Below, piece after piece: positions 63,292-64,000 of a DNA stretch of 64,000 nucleotides. The translations under genes and the position numbers were made by a program. The first letter of the stretch is position 1. Every line of letters begins with the position of its first letter. Source of the stretch: Methylobacterium sp. Leaf112 (GTDB lineage: Bacteria > Pseudomonadota > Alphaproteobacteria > Rhizobiales > Beijerinckiaceae). The stretch lies in contig NZ_LMNG01000003.1 in the NCBI RefSeq assembly GCF_001423295.1, positions 65,664 through 129,663 of the forward strand. Direction: 5' to 3'. The notes beneath the pieces are model-generated. The model did not search any database. It was given only the letters and a program-made list of their open reading frames with translations, and had not been told where the DNA came from.

Positions 63292-64000
63292 ATGAAGCGC
63301 GCGATGGCCGAATACGTCGACGTCTTCTACGAGAACATCAGGATCGCCCGGATTGCCAAGACCGACGCGGGGCCGGCACTCGTCTATGAGGATGCCTGGC
63401 GAAGCCGCAAGGCCGCCTTCCCAATCTCGCTATCGATGCCCCTTGCCGAAAGCGGCCACGGCGGCAGGACGATTATGCCGTGGCTCGCCAATCTCCTGCC
63501 GGAATCCCACCTACACGAGATCGGGCTGATAATGGGCGTCCATTCGCAGGACGTCCTCGGCATCCTCTCGCGCATGGGCCGCGACACCGCCGGAGCGCTC
63601 TCTATCGGGCAACCCAGGGGAAGCGGCGGCAGACTTGTACCCATCGAAACGGAAGCCGACCTCGAACGCGTCATCGACGACCTCCCGGAGCGACCTTTCC
63701 TGGTCGGGACCGAAGGCGTCTCGATGTCGTTGGCGGGGGCCCAGGACAAGATCGCGGTCTCTGTCGCCGCCGGGACCATCTGCATCCCTCTCGAGGGAGA
63801 GCCCTCGACGCACATCCTCAAGCCCGACATCCCGCGGCTCAAGGGTAGCGTCCAGAACGAGGCGTTCTGCCTGACGCTCGCGGGGATGTGCGGCCTCGAA
63901 ACCGCCAAGGTCACGACCGGCAAGGCGGGTGCGCGGAGCTATCTCCTCGTCGAGCGCTACGACAGGTGGAAGGATGCCGGGGGCCAAGTGCGGCGCATCC
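63292..64000 (+). CDS. hipA: HipA-family serine/threonine kinase toxin, partial
   Basis: An open frame from ATG 63292 runs off the right edge (236 codons plus one base). N-terminal subdomain: FPISLSMPLAESGHGGRTIMPWLANLLPESHLHEIG and GILSRMGRDTAGALSI; kinase start: FLVGTEGVSMSLAGAQDKIAV and STHILKPDIPRLKGSVQNEAFCLTLA, matching HipA residues around the ATP-binding core. HipA phosphorylates GltX or other tRNA synthetases and induces persistence. The catalytic aspartate lies outside the window. Confidence 0.93.
   Translation, partial: MKRAMAEYVDVFYENIRIARIAKTDAGPALVYEDAWRSRKAAFPISLSMPLAESGHGGRTIMPWLANLLPESHLHEIGLIMGVHSQDVLGILSRMGRDTAGALSIGQPRGSGGRLVPIETEADLERVIDDLPERPFLVGTEGVSMSLAGAQDKIAVSVAAGTICIPLEGEPSTHILKPDIPRLKGSVQNEAFCLTLAGMCGLETAKVTTGKAGARSYLLVERYDRWKDAGGQVRRI

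Overview
The window looks like chromosome of a high-GC alphaproteobacterium of the Methylobacterium/Methylorubrum type (Hyphomicrobiales). This is inferred from GC-rich codon use, gene content (rluB-rsmD, an endonuclease-type MutL, a class I P450 operon, an ALAS-type HemA, a CsbD-like protein, a giant apolipoprotein-like repeat protein) and many 4-bp ATGA/GTGA start-stop overlaps. No rRNA, tRNA or CRISPR was seen.

Layout. 1-5670 (-) is the N-terminal 1890 codons of a giant membrane-anchored coiled-coil repeat protein whose frame runs off the left edge. 5.9-9.1 kb holds an Hpt protein, a [2Fe-2S] ferredoxin, a VOC protein, a VWA/CoxE-like protein and an orphan. 9.1-11.25 kb (-) is a TonB-dependent receptor. 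11.5-14.3 kb (+) is a three-gene cytochrome P450 operon. 14.5-27.5 kb is mostly housekeeping and envelope genes (inhibitor-like lipoprotein, outer-membrane barrel, kdsD, GT61 glycosyltransferase, mutL, rsmD, rluB, csbD-like, tadA, MFS transporter). 27.5-33.5 kb (-) holds a peptide-type ABC system without an ATPase, a GlcG/HbpS-like gene and purEK.

From about 34.5 kb the window becomes accessory. A complete IS3-family element (35508-36804) sits between a degraded older transposon and a broken operon (MocR regulator, frameshifted tehA, and a third gene cut after about 17 codons). Divergent from that MocR is a likely operon of DUF983, ALAS (hemA), cytochrome bd subunits of the short-Q-loop cyanide-insensitive type (cioA, cioB) and a DUF2474 micro-subunit. 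Then come a nitrate/sulfonate-type ABC operon with OsmC and acyl-CoA-dehydrogenase-like genes, a LysR/AEC-transporter pair, a second MocR regulator, and a complete Nit1C cluster (52761-59749): nitrilase, radical SAM, GNAT, AIR-synthase-like, glycosyltransferase, flavoprotein and two small conserved proteins. Nit1C clusters are linked in pseudomonads to cyanide assimilation, so a cyanide-insensitive oxidase and a Nit1C cluster within 20 kb, each divergent from a MocR regulator with GTATGG-type half-sites in the control region, suggest a cyanide tolerance and assimilation island.

The right end carries an outer-membrane channel-like protein, an LnmK/Pnap_2097-like hot-dog protein, about 1 kb of repeat-rich non-coding DNA, and a hipBA toxin-antitoxin operon whose hipA runs off the right edge.
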